A stretch of DNA of 64,000 nt, taken from positions 124,001 through 188,000 of the forward strand of contig NZ_JAVJQE010000007.1 of NCBI RefSeq assembly GCF_040218065.1, read 5' to 3'. The stretch is from Marivibrio sp040218065 (lineage in GTDB: Bacteria; Pseudomonadota; Alphaproteobacteria; UBA8366; Aestuariispiraceae). A program made the translations under genes and the position numbers. Below, one piece after another: positions 1 to 7,863 of the stretch; within the stretch, counting starts at the first letter, position 1; the number at the start of each line of letters is the position of its first letter. The notes beneath the pieces are model-generated. The model saw only the letters and a list, made by a program, of their open reading frames with translations. It searched no databases and was not told where the DNA came from.

Positions 1-1372
1 GGCGGAGACGGGCCGGAAGCTCGGCATCGACTCGGACGCGCGCTATCGCTTCGAGCGAGGCCTGGACCCGCAGTCCGCCGTCTGGGGCGTCGAGGTCGCG
101 GCGAAGATGATCCTCGATCTGTGCGGCGGCGAGGCGTCGAAGACGGTCTCCGCCGGCGAGATCCCGGATGTGAGCCGTCGCGTGCGCCTGCGGCCCGCGA
201 AGCTGAAGAGCTTCGGCGGCGTCGATTTGCCGGCGGACGAGGCGGCGGGGATCCTGGAGCGGCTCGGCTTCGGAACCGAAATCCATGACAACGAGATCAT
301 CGCCCAGCCGCCGAGCTGGCGCGGCGACATCGAGCATGAGCACTGCCTGATCGAGGAGGTCTTGCGCGTCCACGGCTACGATAAGGCGCCCGCGGTGAGC
401 CTGACGCGCGACGACGGATCGCTGCCGCAGCCGATCCTGACGCTCCTCCAGCGGCGCACCGGCTTCGCCAAGCGCGAACTCGCCTCGCGCGGGATGCTGG
501 AGGCGGTGACTTGGTCCTTCCTGCCGCGCGGGGAGGCGACGGTGTTCGGCGGCGGCGCGGACGAGCTGCAGCTCGCCAATCCGATCAGCGCGGATCTGGA
601 CGCGATGCGCCCGTCGGTTCTGCCCAACCTGCTGGGCGCGGCCCAGCGAAACATCGACCGCGGCCATCCCGACCCCGCGCTGTTCGAAGCGGGACCCGCC
701 TATCGCACCCGCGCGCCCGACGGTCAGGACCTGGTCGTCGCAGGCGTGCGCGCCGGCAAGGCCGGGCCGCGCCATTGGGCGGCGGCGCCGCGCGACGTCG
801 ACGCCTTCGACGCGAAGGCCGACGTGGAGGCGGTGCTGGCGGCCTGCGGCGCGCCGGTGGACAAGCTGCAGGTCACGACGGACGCGCCCGACTGGTACCA
901 TCCGGGCCGCTCCGGCTGCCTGCGCCTCGGCCCTAACGTGCTGGCGCGCTTCGGCGAGATGCATCCCAAGATCCTGCGACGCTACGAGATCCGCGGCCGC
1001 GTCGCGGCATTCGAGATCTTCCTGGAGGCGATCCCTGAGCCGAAGGCGAAGAAGGGCGGCGGCAAGACCCGCCCGCTCCTGAAGCCGTCCAGCCTGCAGC
1101 CGGTGACGCGCGACTTCGCCTTCCTGGTGGACGCCGAGGTGCCGGCCGACAAGATCCTGCGATCGGCCGTCGGCGCCGACAAGCAGTTGGTCGCCGGGGC
1201 CAGCGTGTTCGACGTCTATCAGGGCGCCGAGCTGGAAGGCCGGAAATCGGTCGCCATCTCCGTCACCCTGCAGCCGAGCGAGAAGACCCTGACCGACAAA
1301 GAAATCGAGGCGGTCGGCGCCAAGATCGTCGCCAACGTCGAAAAGCAGACCGGCGGGGCGCTGCGCAGCTGA
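1..1372 (+). CDS. pheT: Phenylalanyl-tRNA synthetase beta subunit, 5'-truncated by window edge
   Basis: Beta chain of the alpha2-beta2 enzyme that charges tRNA-Phe in the cytoplasm. The frame is already open at base 2 and ends at TGA 1370-1372, so about 456 C-terminal residues are visible of a family length near 800. The start shows the ETGRK...RYRFERGLDP stretch typical of the B3/B4-to-B5 part, then the B5 and core-like modules. The last ~90 residues (VTRDFAFLVD onward) are the ferredoxin-fold anticodon-binding domain that ends the beta chain. pheS and the 5' part of pheT should lie to the left. The next gene starts 13 bases downstream. Nothing odd is visible; truncation is only by the window. 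Confidence 0.95.
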   Translation, partial: AETGRKLGIDSDARYRFERGLDPQSAVWGVEVAAKMILDLCGGEASKTVSAGEIPDVSRRVRLRPAKLKSFGGVDLPADEAAGILERLGFGTEIHDNEIIAQPPSWRGDIEHEHCLIEEVLRVHGYDKAPAVSLTRDDGSLPQPILTLLQRRTGFAKRELASRGMLEAVTWSFLPRGEATVFGGGADELQLANPISADLDAMRPSVLPNLLGAAQRNIDRGHPDPALFEAGPAYRTRAPDGQDLVVAGVRAGKAGPRHWAAAPRDVDAFDAKADVEAVLAACGAPVDKLQVTTDAPDWYHPGRSGCLRLGPNVLARFGEMHPKILRRYEIRGRVAAFEIFLEAIPEPKAKKGGGKTRPLLKPSSLQPVTRDFAFLVDAEVPADKILRSAVGADKQLVAGASVFDVYQGAELEGRKSVAISVTLQPSEKTLTDKEIEAVGAKIVANVEKQTGGALRS

Positions 1373-1385
1373 CGGGGGAGCGGCC

Positions 1386-2051
1386 ATGGCCGGAGGCGGG
1401 GAGGCGAAGCGGACGGGCGTTCAGCGCAAGCAGTCCTATTCGATCCCCTGCGCCAGCGCCTTCCGCGACCGCGTCGCGGCGCTGGCCGCCGCCAAAGGCG
1501 TCAATGTCGGCGACATCGCGCGCTCCATCATGCTGACGGCCCCGGCCGCGGCGATCGACGCCTTTCCCGATCCCGGCGAGCCCGCCAAGGACGATCGCGA
1601 GACCGTGGTGCTGCAATCGGGCCCCAGCGCCGGCAAACCCTGGAAGCGCAAGCCGCGCCTGCAGGTCCGACTGCCCAAGGGCCAGGACGTGGTGCGGCTG
1701 CGCAAGGCGCTGGCGCTGGCGATGGCGATGGAGGCGGGCGCGGTGCGCCTGAGCGTGGAGGACGGCAAGAGCCCCGACCGCGCCGCCGCCGAAGCCGCCT
1801 TCCGCGAGGAGGCCGAGCGCCTGCGCGCCATGGTCAAGGTGCTGGCGGCCGAGCCGCTGCCCGACGGCGTGCGCTCGCGCGACGAGGCGCTATTCGTCCT
1901 CGGCTTCCCGCCGGGCGCGCGGCCGGGCGCGGACCGGGTCAAGGCGCGCTACCGCATGTTGGCCGCCGTGCTGCATCCGGACAGCGGGGTGGGCGACACC
2001 GCGCAGATGGCGCAGCTGAACGCCGCCATGTCCTTCCTGCGCCGCAATTGA
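1386..2051 (+). CDS. J-domain (DnaJ-like) protein
   Basis: A 221-residue protein whose last ~50 residues form a J-domain with the diagnostic His-Pro-Asp in AVLHPDSG, preceded by the basic helix VKARYRMLAA. J-domains stimulate ATP hydrolysis by Hsp70/DnaK-type chaperones. There is no Gly/Phe region or Cys-rich zinc domain, so this is not DnaJ itself. The N-terminal ~160 residues are basic and unassigned; residues ~15-45 (SIPCASAFRDRVAALAAAKGVNVGDIARSIML) look like a small DNA-binding or ribbon-helix-helix-like segment, which is only an impression. GGGGAG lies just before the ATG. The gene follows pheT by 13 bases and may be cotranscribed with it. Confidence 0.75.
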   Translation: MAGGGEAKRTGVQRKQSYSIPCASAFRDRVAALAAAKGVNVGDIARSIMLTAPAAAIDAFPDPGEPAKDDRETVVLQSGPSAGKPWKRKPRLQVRLPKGQDVVRLRKALALAMAMEAGAVRLSVEDGKSPDRAAAEAAFREEAERLRAMVKVLAAEPLPDGVRSRDEALFVLGFPPGARPGADRVKARYRMLAAVLHPDSGVGDTAQMAQLNAAMSFLRRN

Positions 2052-2127
2052 GCGTTTTATTCCTTTTTGGAATATTTATGCTTAATTTGCTTGACCGCGC
2101 TGCGGGGCCGGTCTATCAGCCTCTCCC
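2052..2127 (+). promoter_or_regulatory. AT-rich leader of the HTH-prephenate dehydratase gene, possible operator
   Basis: A short AT-rich stretch in otherwise GC-rich DNA just upstream of the HTH-containing gene. It contains the inverted repeat ATTCC-TTTTT-GGAAT (2059-2073). TTGCTTGAC near 2087-2095 could be part of a promoter. A self-encoded XRE-type HTH makes autoregulation at this repeat a reasonable inference. A similar but longer-spaced repeat (TATTCCT...AGGAATA) lies in front of glxB, also next to an XRE-type regulator. Confidence 0.35.
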
Positions 2128-3249
2128 ATGACGCTCGCCCGCCGTATCGCGGAGGCCCGCCGCCAGGCCGGCCTCACCCAGGCCGATCTCGCCGATCGCC
2201 TGGGGACCGCGCAATCGACGCTGGCGCGCTGGGAATCCGGCGCGCGGGAGCCCTCGCGCGCCGCCGTGCGCCGCATGGCCCAGGCGCTGCGGGTAAGCGT
2301 CGGGTGGCTTGAATCCGGGGAGGGCGCGGGTCTCGGCCGCACGTCCGGCCCCGTACAATCGGGGGATCGCGCGGTGGAGGACCACAAACATCTGATCGAA
2401 CGGGTGATCGACCATCCGGTGATCGCCTTCCAGGGGGTGCCGGGCGCCTTTTCCCATCTCGCCTGCACGCAAGCCTTTCCGGCGATGACGCCGGTCGCCT
2501 GCCCCAGTTTCGAGGACGCCTTCCAGGCGGTGGAGACGGGCGAGGCGGGCCTCGCCATGATCCCGATCGAGAATTCGCTGGGCGGGCGGGTCGCCGACGT
2601 CCATCACCTGCTGCCGGAAAACAACCTCTACATCGTCGCCGAACATTTCCAGCCGGTGCATCACTGCCTGCTGGCGCCGCGCGGCGCCACGCTCAATGGG
2701 CTGAAGACGGCGGCGAGCCACCCGCAGGCCTTGAGCCAGTGCCGCAAGACGCTGCGCGAGCTCAAAATCCGCTCCATCAAGATGGCCGACACCGCCGGCG
2801 CCGCCCAGGCGATCGCGGAGGCGGGCGATCCGAGCGCGGCGGCCGTCGCCTCGGAACTCGCCGCCGAAATCTACGATCTGGAGATTCTGCGTCCCCGCAT
2901 CGAAGACAAGATCGGCAACGTGACCCGCTTCGTCGTGATGGCGAAGCAGCGGATAGAACCGCCGCCCGGCGGGGTCAAATGCCTGACCAGCTTCGTCTTC
3001 ACGGTGCGCAGCGTGCCGGCCGCACTCTACAAGTCGCTCGGCGGTTTCGCGACCAACGGCGTCAACATGATCCGACTGGAGAGCTACATCTCGGTCGCCG
3101 ACTACTCGACAGCCCGCTTCTACGCCGAGATCGAGGGCCACCCCGGCGACAAGAACGTCGACCGCGCGCTGGAGGAACTCGATTTCTACACGACGCGCGT
3201 CAAGCTGCTGGGGACCTACCCGCAGGCGGGCTTCCGGGCGGAGGAGTGA
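2128..3249 (+). CDS. pheA: Prephenate dehydratase with N-terminal XRE-type HTH domain
   Basis: Predicted to convert prephenate to phenylpyruvate in phenylalanine synthesis. Of 373 residues, ~97-285 are the dehydratase domain (IAFQGVPGAFSH near its start, PIENSLGG, and NVTRFVV carrying the T-R-F catalytic motif). Residues ~295-365 are an ACT domain (FTVRSVPAALYKSLGGF, NMIRLESY) expected to bind phenylalanine for feedback control. Residues ~4-62 form an XRE/Cro-like helix-turn-helix (RQAGLTQADLADRLGTAQSTLARWESG), joined by a ~35-residue linker. An ordinary dehydratase of this type starts near residue 90, so the HTH is an addition. A GTG at 2372-2374 could give an HTH-less form. The ATG at 2128 directly follows the AT-rich leader, which favours the long form. 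I do not know of characterised HTH-dehydratase fusions. Confidence 0.85.
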   Translation: MTLARRIAEARRQAGLTQADLADRLGTAQSTLARWESGAREPSRAAVRRMAQALRVSVGWLESGEGAGLGRTSGPVQSGDRAVEDHKHLIERVIDHPVIAFQGVPGAFSHLACTQAFPAMTPVACPSFEDAFQAVETGEAGLAMIPIENSLGGRVADVHHLLPENNLYIVAEHFQPVHHCLLAPRGATLNGLKTAASHPQALSQCRKTLRELKIRSIKMADTAGAAQAIAEAGDPSAAAVASELAAEIYDLEILRPRIEDKIGNVTRFVVMAKQRIEPPPGGVKCLTSFVFTVRSVPAALYKSLGGFATNGVNMIRLESYISVADYSTARFYAEIEGHPGDKNVDRALEELDFYTTRVKLLGTYPQAGFRAEE

Positions 3250-3287
3250 GGGGCGGGCGCCCGCGGCCGCTCCTCTTGGGGAAGAAT

Positions 3288-3412
3288 GTCATCCCGGCCG
3301 CAGCGCGGCGAAGAGCCGGGATCTCGACGCCCCGGCATCGACGGCCCCGCATCGACGCCCCGGCAGGCGTCGCGAGATCCCTGGGCGGCCTGACGACCGC
3401 CCGGGACGCCAG
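3288..3412. repeat. Intergenic palindromic repeat (REP-like), copy 1
   Basis: Begins GTCATCCCGGCCGCAGCG and contains the inverted repeat GGGATCTCG (3318-3326) / CGAGATCCC (3373-3381), with a GC-rich inner part repeating CGACG-CCCC units. A truncated relative with the same first ~18 bases lies at 8629. Elements of this style are common between genes in alphaproteobacteria. Here it separates the dehydratase gene from convergent glnT and may also end transcription. Confidence 0.5.
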
Positions 3413-3430
3413 TGAAGGGCGCGGCGCCCC

Positions 3431-4738
3431 TCAACAATCGAGCGTGCTCGCCCGCTCCCATTCCGTCAGCGCGCGGGAGTAGCTGTCCCACTCCGCCGTC
3501 TTGTGCTGAATGTAGGCCTCGCTGAATTCGGCGCCCAGCGCGGCCGTCAGCTTTTTGTCGGCGGCGAAGGCGCGGATCGCGTCGATCAGGTACAACGGCA
3601 GCTTCTTGGCGCGCACCTTGTGACCTTCGGCGTACATGTCGATGTCGAGACGCTTTGGCGGATCCTTCTTCCCCGCCACGCCCATCAGCCCCGCCGCCAG
3701 GAACCCGGCCTGCAGCAGATACGGATTGGCCGCGCCGTCGGCGAGACGGAATTCGAACCGCCCCTCCTCGGGCACGCGCACCATGTGGGTGCGGTTGTTT
3801 CCGGCCCAGGTGATCGTGTTCGGCGCCCAGGTCGCGCCGGAGGCGGTGACCGGCGCGTTGATCCGCTTGTAGCTGTTGACCGTGGGATTGGTCAGCGCCG
3901 CAATCGCCGGCGCGTGGGCCAGCACGCCCGCCAGGAAGTGATAGGCCATCGGGCTCAGGCCCAACTCGTCCTTCTTGTCGTCGAACAGGTTCTTCTTACC
4001 GGTCTTGTCCCAGACCGAGACGTGGCAGTGGCAGCCGTTGCCGGTCAGATGGCTGAAAGGCTTCGGCATGAAGGTCGCGCGCAGGCCGTGGCTCTCGGCG
4101 ATCGACTTCACCATGAACTTGAAGAAGGCGTGACGGTCGGCCGTGACCAGCGCGTCGGCGTAGTCCCAGTTCATCTCGAACTGGCCGTTCGCGTCCTCAT
4201 GATCGTTCTGATACGGACCCCAGCCGAGGGAGATCATCGCGTCGCAGATCTCGGAGATCACCTCATAGCGGCGCATCACGGCCGACTGGTCGTAGCAGGG
4301 TTTGGGGTCGGTGTCCCGCGGATCGGAGACGTCCGAGCCGTCTTCGGCGATCAGATGATACTCCGCCTCGACGCCGGACTTCATGACGTAGCCCTGCGTC
4401 GCCGCCGCCTCGATCTGGCGCTTCAGGACCCAGCGCGGCGCCTGCTCGACCGGCGCGCCCGCCATGTAGAGGTCGCTCGCAACCCAGGCGACCTCGGGCT
4501 TCCAGGGCAGTTGGATGACGCTCGCCGGGTCGGGCACGGCGAACATGTCCGGGTCGGCCGGCGTCATCACGAGATGCGTCGCGAAGCCGGCGAAACCGGC
4601 CCCGTCCTTCGCCATCCCGTCGATCGCCTGCGCGGGGACCAGCTTGGAGCGTTGGACGCCCTTCAGGTCGGTGAAGTTGATCAGGAAATATTTGACGCCG
4701 TTCTTCTTCGCGAACGCGCCCAGCTCGCCAGCAGCCAT
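3431..4738 (-). CDS. glnT: Type III-like glutamine synthetase GlnT (or gamma-glutamylmethylamide synthetase)
   Basis: Glutamine synthetase-fold ligase of 435 residues that joins glutamate to ammonia, or in the GMAS branch to methylamine. Visible family signatures are the N-terminal beta-grasp part (VKYFLINFTDLKGVQRSKLVPAQAI), the VEAEYHLI metal-binding strand, NGCHCHVSVWDKTGK and the RINAPVTASGA and EFRLADGAANPYL segments of the catalytic domain. It is the last gene of a minus-strand run glxB-glxC-glxD-glnT, 115 bases after glxD, matching the rhizobial glxBCD-glnT arrangement. The same gene order also occurs in N-methylglutamate pathways for methylamine use, but the mgdABCD dehydrogenase genes are not in the window, so the substrate is open. 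Confidence 0.85.
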   Translation of the reverse strand: MAAGELGAFAKKNGVKYFLINFTDLKGVQRSKLVPAQAIDGMAKDGAGFAGFATHLVMTPADPDMFAVPDPASVIQLPWKPEVAWVASDLYMAGAPVEQAPRWVLKRQIEAAATQGYVMKSGVEAEYHLIAEDGSDVSDPRDTDPKPCYDQSAVMRRYEVISEICDAMISLGWGPYQNDHEDANGQFEMNWDYADALVTADRHAFFKFMVKSIAESHGLRATFMPKPFSHLTGNGCHCHVSVWDKTGKKNLFDDKKDELGLSPMAYHFLAGVLAHAPAIAALTNPTVNSYKRINAPVTASGATWAPNTITWAGNNRTHMVRVPEEGRFEFRLADGAANPYLLQAGFLAAGLMGVAGKKDPPKRLDIDMYAEGHKVRAKKLPLYLIDAIRAFAADKKLTAALGAEFSEAYIQHKTAEWDSYSRALTEWERASTLDC

Positions 4739-4853
4739 GATGCTCCCCCTTGTTCTCGCTCGTCGGCAGTCCTCAATCGCACCGCCCCGCCGTCCTGTTC
4801 TTCGTCATCACGCCCGGCTTGTTCGCGCCGGTTCGCGTCAGCCTATCACGGGA

Positions 4854-6173
4854 TTACAGTCTCCCGGGGATCCAGTCGGTGCCGGCCAGCGGCACCTTCG
4901 CCATCGCCGCGGCCTCGATGGTGAGCGCCTGCAGATCCTCCGGCTCCAGATTGTGCAGATGGCTCTTGCCGCACGCGCGCGCCAGCGTCTGCGCCTCAAG
5001 GGTCAGCACGCGCAGATAGTTGGCGAGCCGCTGACCGGCCTTTTCCGGATCGAGGCGCTCGGCCAGTTCCGGATCCTGCGTGGTGATGCCCGCCGGGTCG
5101 CGCCCCGCCTGCCAATCCTCATAGAAGCCGGGGGCGGTCCCCAGCTTCTCGTATTCCTCGGCGAGGTCCGGGCGGTTGTCGCCGAGCGCGATCAAGGCCG
5201 CCGTCCCGATCGAGACGGCGTCCGCCCCCAGCGCGATCGCCTTGGCCACGTCCGCGCCGGACCGGATCCCGCCCGAGACGATCAACTGAACCCCGGTGCG
5301 GTGCAGGTTCAACTCCTGCAGCGCCTCGGCCGCCAGGCGCACCGCCGGCAGGGTCGGGATGCCGACATGTTCGATGAAACACTCCTGGGTGGCGCCGGTG
5401 CCGCCCTGCATGCCGTCGACCACGATCACGTCCGCGCCCGCCTTCACCGCCAGCATGGTGTCGTAATAGGTGCGCGTCGCGCCGACCTTGACGTAGATCG
5501 GAACCTTCCAGCCGGTGATCTCGCGCAGCTCGCGAATCTTGATCTCCAGATCGTCCGGGCCGGTCCAGTCGGGATGACGGCAGGCGCTGCGCTGGTCGAT
5601 GTCCTTCGGCAGGGTGCGCATCTCGGCGACCCGGTCGCTGATCTTGTGGCCCAACAGCATGCCGCCGCCGCCGGGCTTCGCGCCCTGACCGATCACGACC
5701 TCGATCGCGTCGGCCTGGCGCAGATCGTCCGGGTTCATGCCGTAGCGGCTGGGGAGATACTGATAGACCAGCTTGGTCGAGTGGCCGCGCTCCTCCTGCG
5801 TCATGCCGCCGTCTCCCGTGGTGGTCGACGTGCCGACGGCCGACGCGCCGCGCCCCAGCGCCTCCTTCGCCTGGGCGGAGAGGGAGCCGAAGCTCATCCC
5901 CGCGATCGTCACCGGGATGTCGATCTTGAGCGGCTGTTCGGCGTGGCGCGTCCCCAGCGTCACGTCGGTCCCGCAAGCCTCGCGATAGCCTTCCAGCGGA
6001 TAGCGCGAGACGCTGGCGCCAAGGAAGACCAGATCGTCGAAATGCGGGACCTTCCGCTTCGCCCCGAAGCCGCGGATCTTGTAGATGCCTTCGCGCGCGG
6101 CGCGCTGGATGTCGTGGATCGTCGCGCGGTCGAACAGCGCGCTTTCGCGAAGGCGGCTCGTGTCCATGCTCAT
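4854..6173 (-). CDS. glxD: FMN-binding glutamate synthase-like protein (GlxD/MgsC type)
   Basis: 439-residue protein equivalent to the FMN-containing synthase domain of the glutamate synthase large subunit as a separate chain. Core features are GMSFGSLSAQAKEAL, the glycine-rich TTTGDGGMTQEERG and GQGAKPGGGGMLLG loops, DVIVVDGMQGGTGA, and the FMN-phosphate region GGIRSGADVAKAIALGADAVSIG. It would receive ammonia (or methylamine in the MgsC version) from the GlxB amidotransferase and reductively aminate 2-oxoglutarate or a related acid. Its ATG overlaps the stop of glxC by one base (TAATG at 6171-6175), indicating translational coupling. Confidence 0.85.
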   Translation of the reverse strand: MSMDTSRLRESALFDRATIHDIQRAAREGIYKIRGFGAKRKVPHFDDLVFLGASVSRYPLEGYREACGTDVTLGTRHAEQPLKIDIPVTIAGMSFGSLSAQAKEALGRGASAVGTSTTTGDGGMTQEERGHSTKLVYQYLPSRYGMNPDDLRQADAIEVVIGQGAKPGGGGMLLGHKISDRVAEMRTLPKDIDQRSACRHPDWTGPDDLEIKIRELREITGWKVPIYVKVGATRTYYDTMLAVKAGADVIVVDGMQGGTGATQECFIEHVGIPTLPAVRLAAEALQELNLHRTGVQLIVSGGIRSGADVAKAIALGADAVSIGTAALIALGDNRPDLAEEYEKLGTAPGFYEDWQAGRDPAGITTQDPELAERLDPEKAGQRLANYLRVLTLEAQTLARACGKSHLHNLEPEDLQALTIEAAAMAKVPLAGTDWIPGRL

Positions 6174-6877
6174 TAATAGGCGCCCAGATTGTCGATCTTG
6201 AAATTGTAGAGTTTGCGCGCCGAGCCGTAGCGCCGGAAGTCGGAGACCGGACGGTCCAGGCCGGCGCGCTTCAGAAGCTCGGCCAGTTCGGCCTTGTGTT
6301 CGTCGCGCATCTCCTTCTCGACGCAGTCGGCGCCAAGCCCGTGGGCCGTCCCGCGCAGATAGATCCGCGCCTCGTAAATCGAATCGCCCAGCCCGTCGTC
6401 CGCGTCGCCGCAGATGACGAGCCGCCCCGCCTGCGCCATGAAGGCGGAGTTATGGCCGACCGAGCCGCCGACGACGATGTCGACGCCCTTCATCGAAATC
6501 CCGCAGCGGCTCGACGCGTCGCCCTCGATCACCACCAGCCCGCCATGGCCGGTGGCGGCGGCCGATTGGCTGGCGTTTCCCGTGACTCGCACGGACCCGG
6601 ACATGATGTTTTCCGCCAGACCGACGCCCGCATTGCCGCGCACCATGACGTCGGCCGCCTGGTTCATGCCCGCGCAGTAGTAGCCGACATGGCCGTCGAT
6701 CTCGACCGTCATCGGGTGCTTGAGACCGGCCGCGACGGCGTGCGCGCCGCCCGGATCAGCCAGTTGGAAGCGCCGCCCCTCGACCGGCCCCTCGCGGCCC
6801 TGCAGGCGGGCGTTGACGGCGCGCACCGCTTCGCCGTGCTTAAGGTCCAGCGACTCGCTTTCGGCGACCTCGCTCAT
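6173..6877 (-). CDS. glxC: GltB domain-3-like protein (GlxC/MgsB type)
   Basis: 234-residue protein corresponding to the C-terminal beta-helix domain (GXGXG repeats) of the glutamate synthase large subunit, here a separate gene. The repeated glycine pattern is visible from ~residue 70 on (GHVGYYCAGMNQAADVMVRGNAGVGLAENIMSGSVRVTGNASQSA..., then GGLVVIEGDASSRCG and GRLVICGDADDG). It is structural in the synthase and probably holds the amidotransferase and FMN subunits together. I chose the ATG at 6875-6877 (MSEVAESES) because it makes an ATGA overlap with the stop of glxB; the frame is open further upstream but only through coding sequence of glxB. Confidence 0.85.
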   Translation of the reverse strand: MSEVAESESLDLKHGEAVRAVNARLQGREGPVEGRRFQLADPGGAHAVAAGLKHPMTVEIDGHVGYYCAGMNQAADVMVRGNAGVGLAENIMSGSVRVTGNASQSAAATGHGGLVVIEGDASSRCGISMKGVDIVVGGSVGHNSAFMAQAGRLVICGDADDGLGDSIYEARIYLRGTAHGLGADCVEKEMRDEHKAELAELLKRAGLDRPVSDFRRYGSARKLYNFKIDNLGAY

Positions 6878-7782
6878 GCGCTCCCCCAGGTGTAGACGGT
6901 CGCGGGCTTGGGCTCCCAGACGCTCGCGTTCTCGACGCCGGGCAGGCGGCTGATCGAGCGGTACTCGCTCGCCATTGCGACCCACTCGTCGGTTTCGGCC
7001 AGGACCGCCGGCTTGCAGGCGATCGGATCGCGCAGCACGGCGAAGCCGTTCTTGGCGCCGACGGCGAAGGTGTAGAACCCGTCCAGATCCTTGAGCGCCG
7101 CTTTAAGCGCCTCCTCCAAATCCAGGCCCTGTCGCAGACGATGCGTCAGATAGCCGGCCGCCACCTCGCTGTCGTTTTCGGTCTGGAAGACGAGGCCGCC
7201 CTCGCGCGCCAGCCAGCGCTTCAGCCCGTTGTGGTTGGACAGCGAGCCGTTGTGGACCAGGCACAGATCGTCGCCGGTGTTGAAGGGGTGCGCGCCTTCC
7301 GTCGTCACCGCGCTTTCCGTCGCCATGCGGGTGTGGCCGATCATGTGGGTGCCGGTCATCTGCGGCGCGCTGAACCGGGTCAGCACGTCTCTGGGCAGGC
7401 CGATCTCCTTGTAGATTTCGAGCGAGGCGCCGGCGCTCATGATGCGCACGGCCGGGCGATCCTCAATCAGCCAGTCGCGCATGGCGGCCGCGCTCGTCGG
7501 GCCGTCGAGGACGGCGTGACTGGCGTTCGCGCTCGCCTGGATGTCGACGCCGAGCGCGTCGCCCATCGCGGCGGCGAGCTCGCGCCAATCCTCCTGCGGA
7601 TCGGCGCTGTAGAGCGTCACCTTTCCGAAGGCGCCGGCGTCGGGCTTGTCGCTGCGATAGACCGCGAAGCCGGCGCTGTCCGGTCCGCGATCGGTCATCT
7701 CTTCCAACATCGGCGAAAACAGCGCGCCCAGTTCAGCCCGCCGATCGGGGGTCTTCAGGTACAATCCGACGATTCCGCACAT
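6874..7782 (-). CDS. glxB: Class II glutamine amidotransferase (GlxB/MgsA type)
   Basis: 302-residue N-terminal-nucleophile amidotransferase that releases ammonia from glutamine and channels it to the partner synthase. I start it at ATG 7780-7782 because the family needs Cys directly after the initiator Met, and this gives MCGIVGLYL; an upstream start would bury the nucleophile. Other family marks are DRGPDSAGFAVY, the GHTRMATES strand, and LCLVHNGSLSNHNGLKRWL. Together with glxC and glxD it rebuilds a three-chain version of the glutamate synthase large subunit. The gene follows its XRE-cupin regulator by 81 bases, in a gap that has a promoter-like AT-rich stretch and an inverted repeat. Confidence 0.88.
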   Translation of the reverse strand: MCGIVGLYLKTPDRRAELGALFSPMLEEMTDRGPDSAGFAVYRSDKPDAGAFGKVTLYSADPQEDWRELAAAMGDALGVDIQASANASHAVLDGPTSAAAMRDWLIEDRPAVRIMSAGASLEIYKEIGLPRDVLTRFSAPQMTGTHMIGHTRMATESAVTTEGAHPFNTGDDLCLVHNGSLSNHNGLKRWLAREGGLVFQTENDSEVAAGYLTHRLRQGLDLEEALKAALKDLDGFYTFAVGAKNGFAVLRDPIACKPAVLAETDEWVAMASEYRSISRLPGVENASVWEPKPATVYTWGSA

Positions 7783-7825
7783 GCCTGGCCGGCGCTCCTT
7801 CAGCCTCTGGATCCGCAACGGGGCG

Positions 7826-7862
7826 TATTCCTGTCATGAAATAACTTTTAATTCAAGGAATA
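7826..7862 (-). promoter_or_regulatory. Inverted repeat in front of glxB, candidate operator/promoter
   Basis: TATTCCT (7826-7832) is matched exactly by AGGAATA (7856-7862), with an AT-rich 23-base spacer between, in the gap between the XRE-cupin regulator and glxB. Position and AT content fit an operator or promoter controlling glxBCD-glnT. The half-site resembles the ATTCC/GGAAT repeat at 2059-2073. Confidence 0.4.
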
Positions 7863-7863
7863 A

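Noticed and set aside
2128..2400. Assembly artefact joining a separate HTH gene to the prephenate dehydratase
   Set aside because: The frame is continuous through a plausible ~35-residue linker with normal codon use, no stop or ribosome site lies between, and the promoter-like leader is upstream of the HTH. It cannot be fully excluded without read data.
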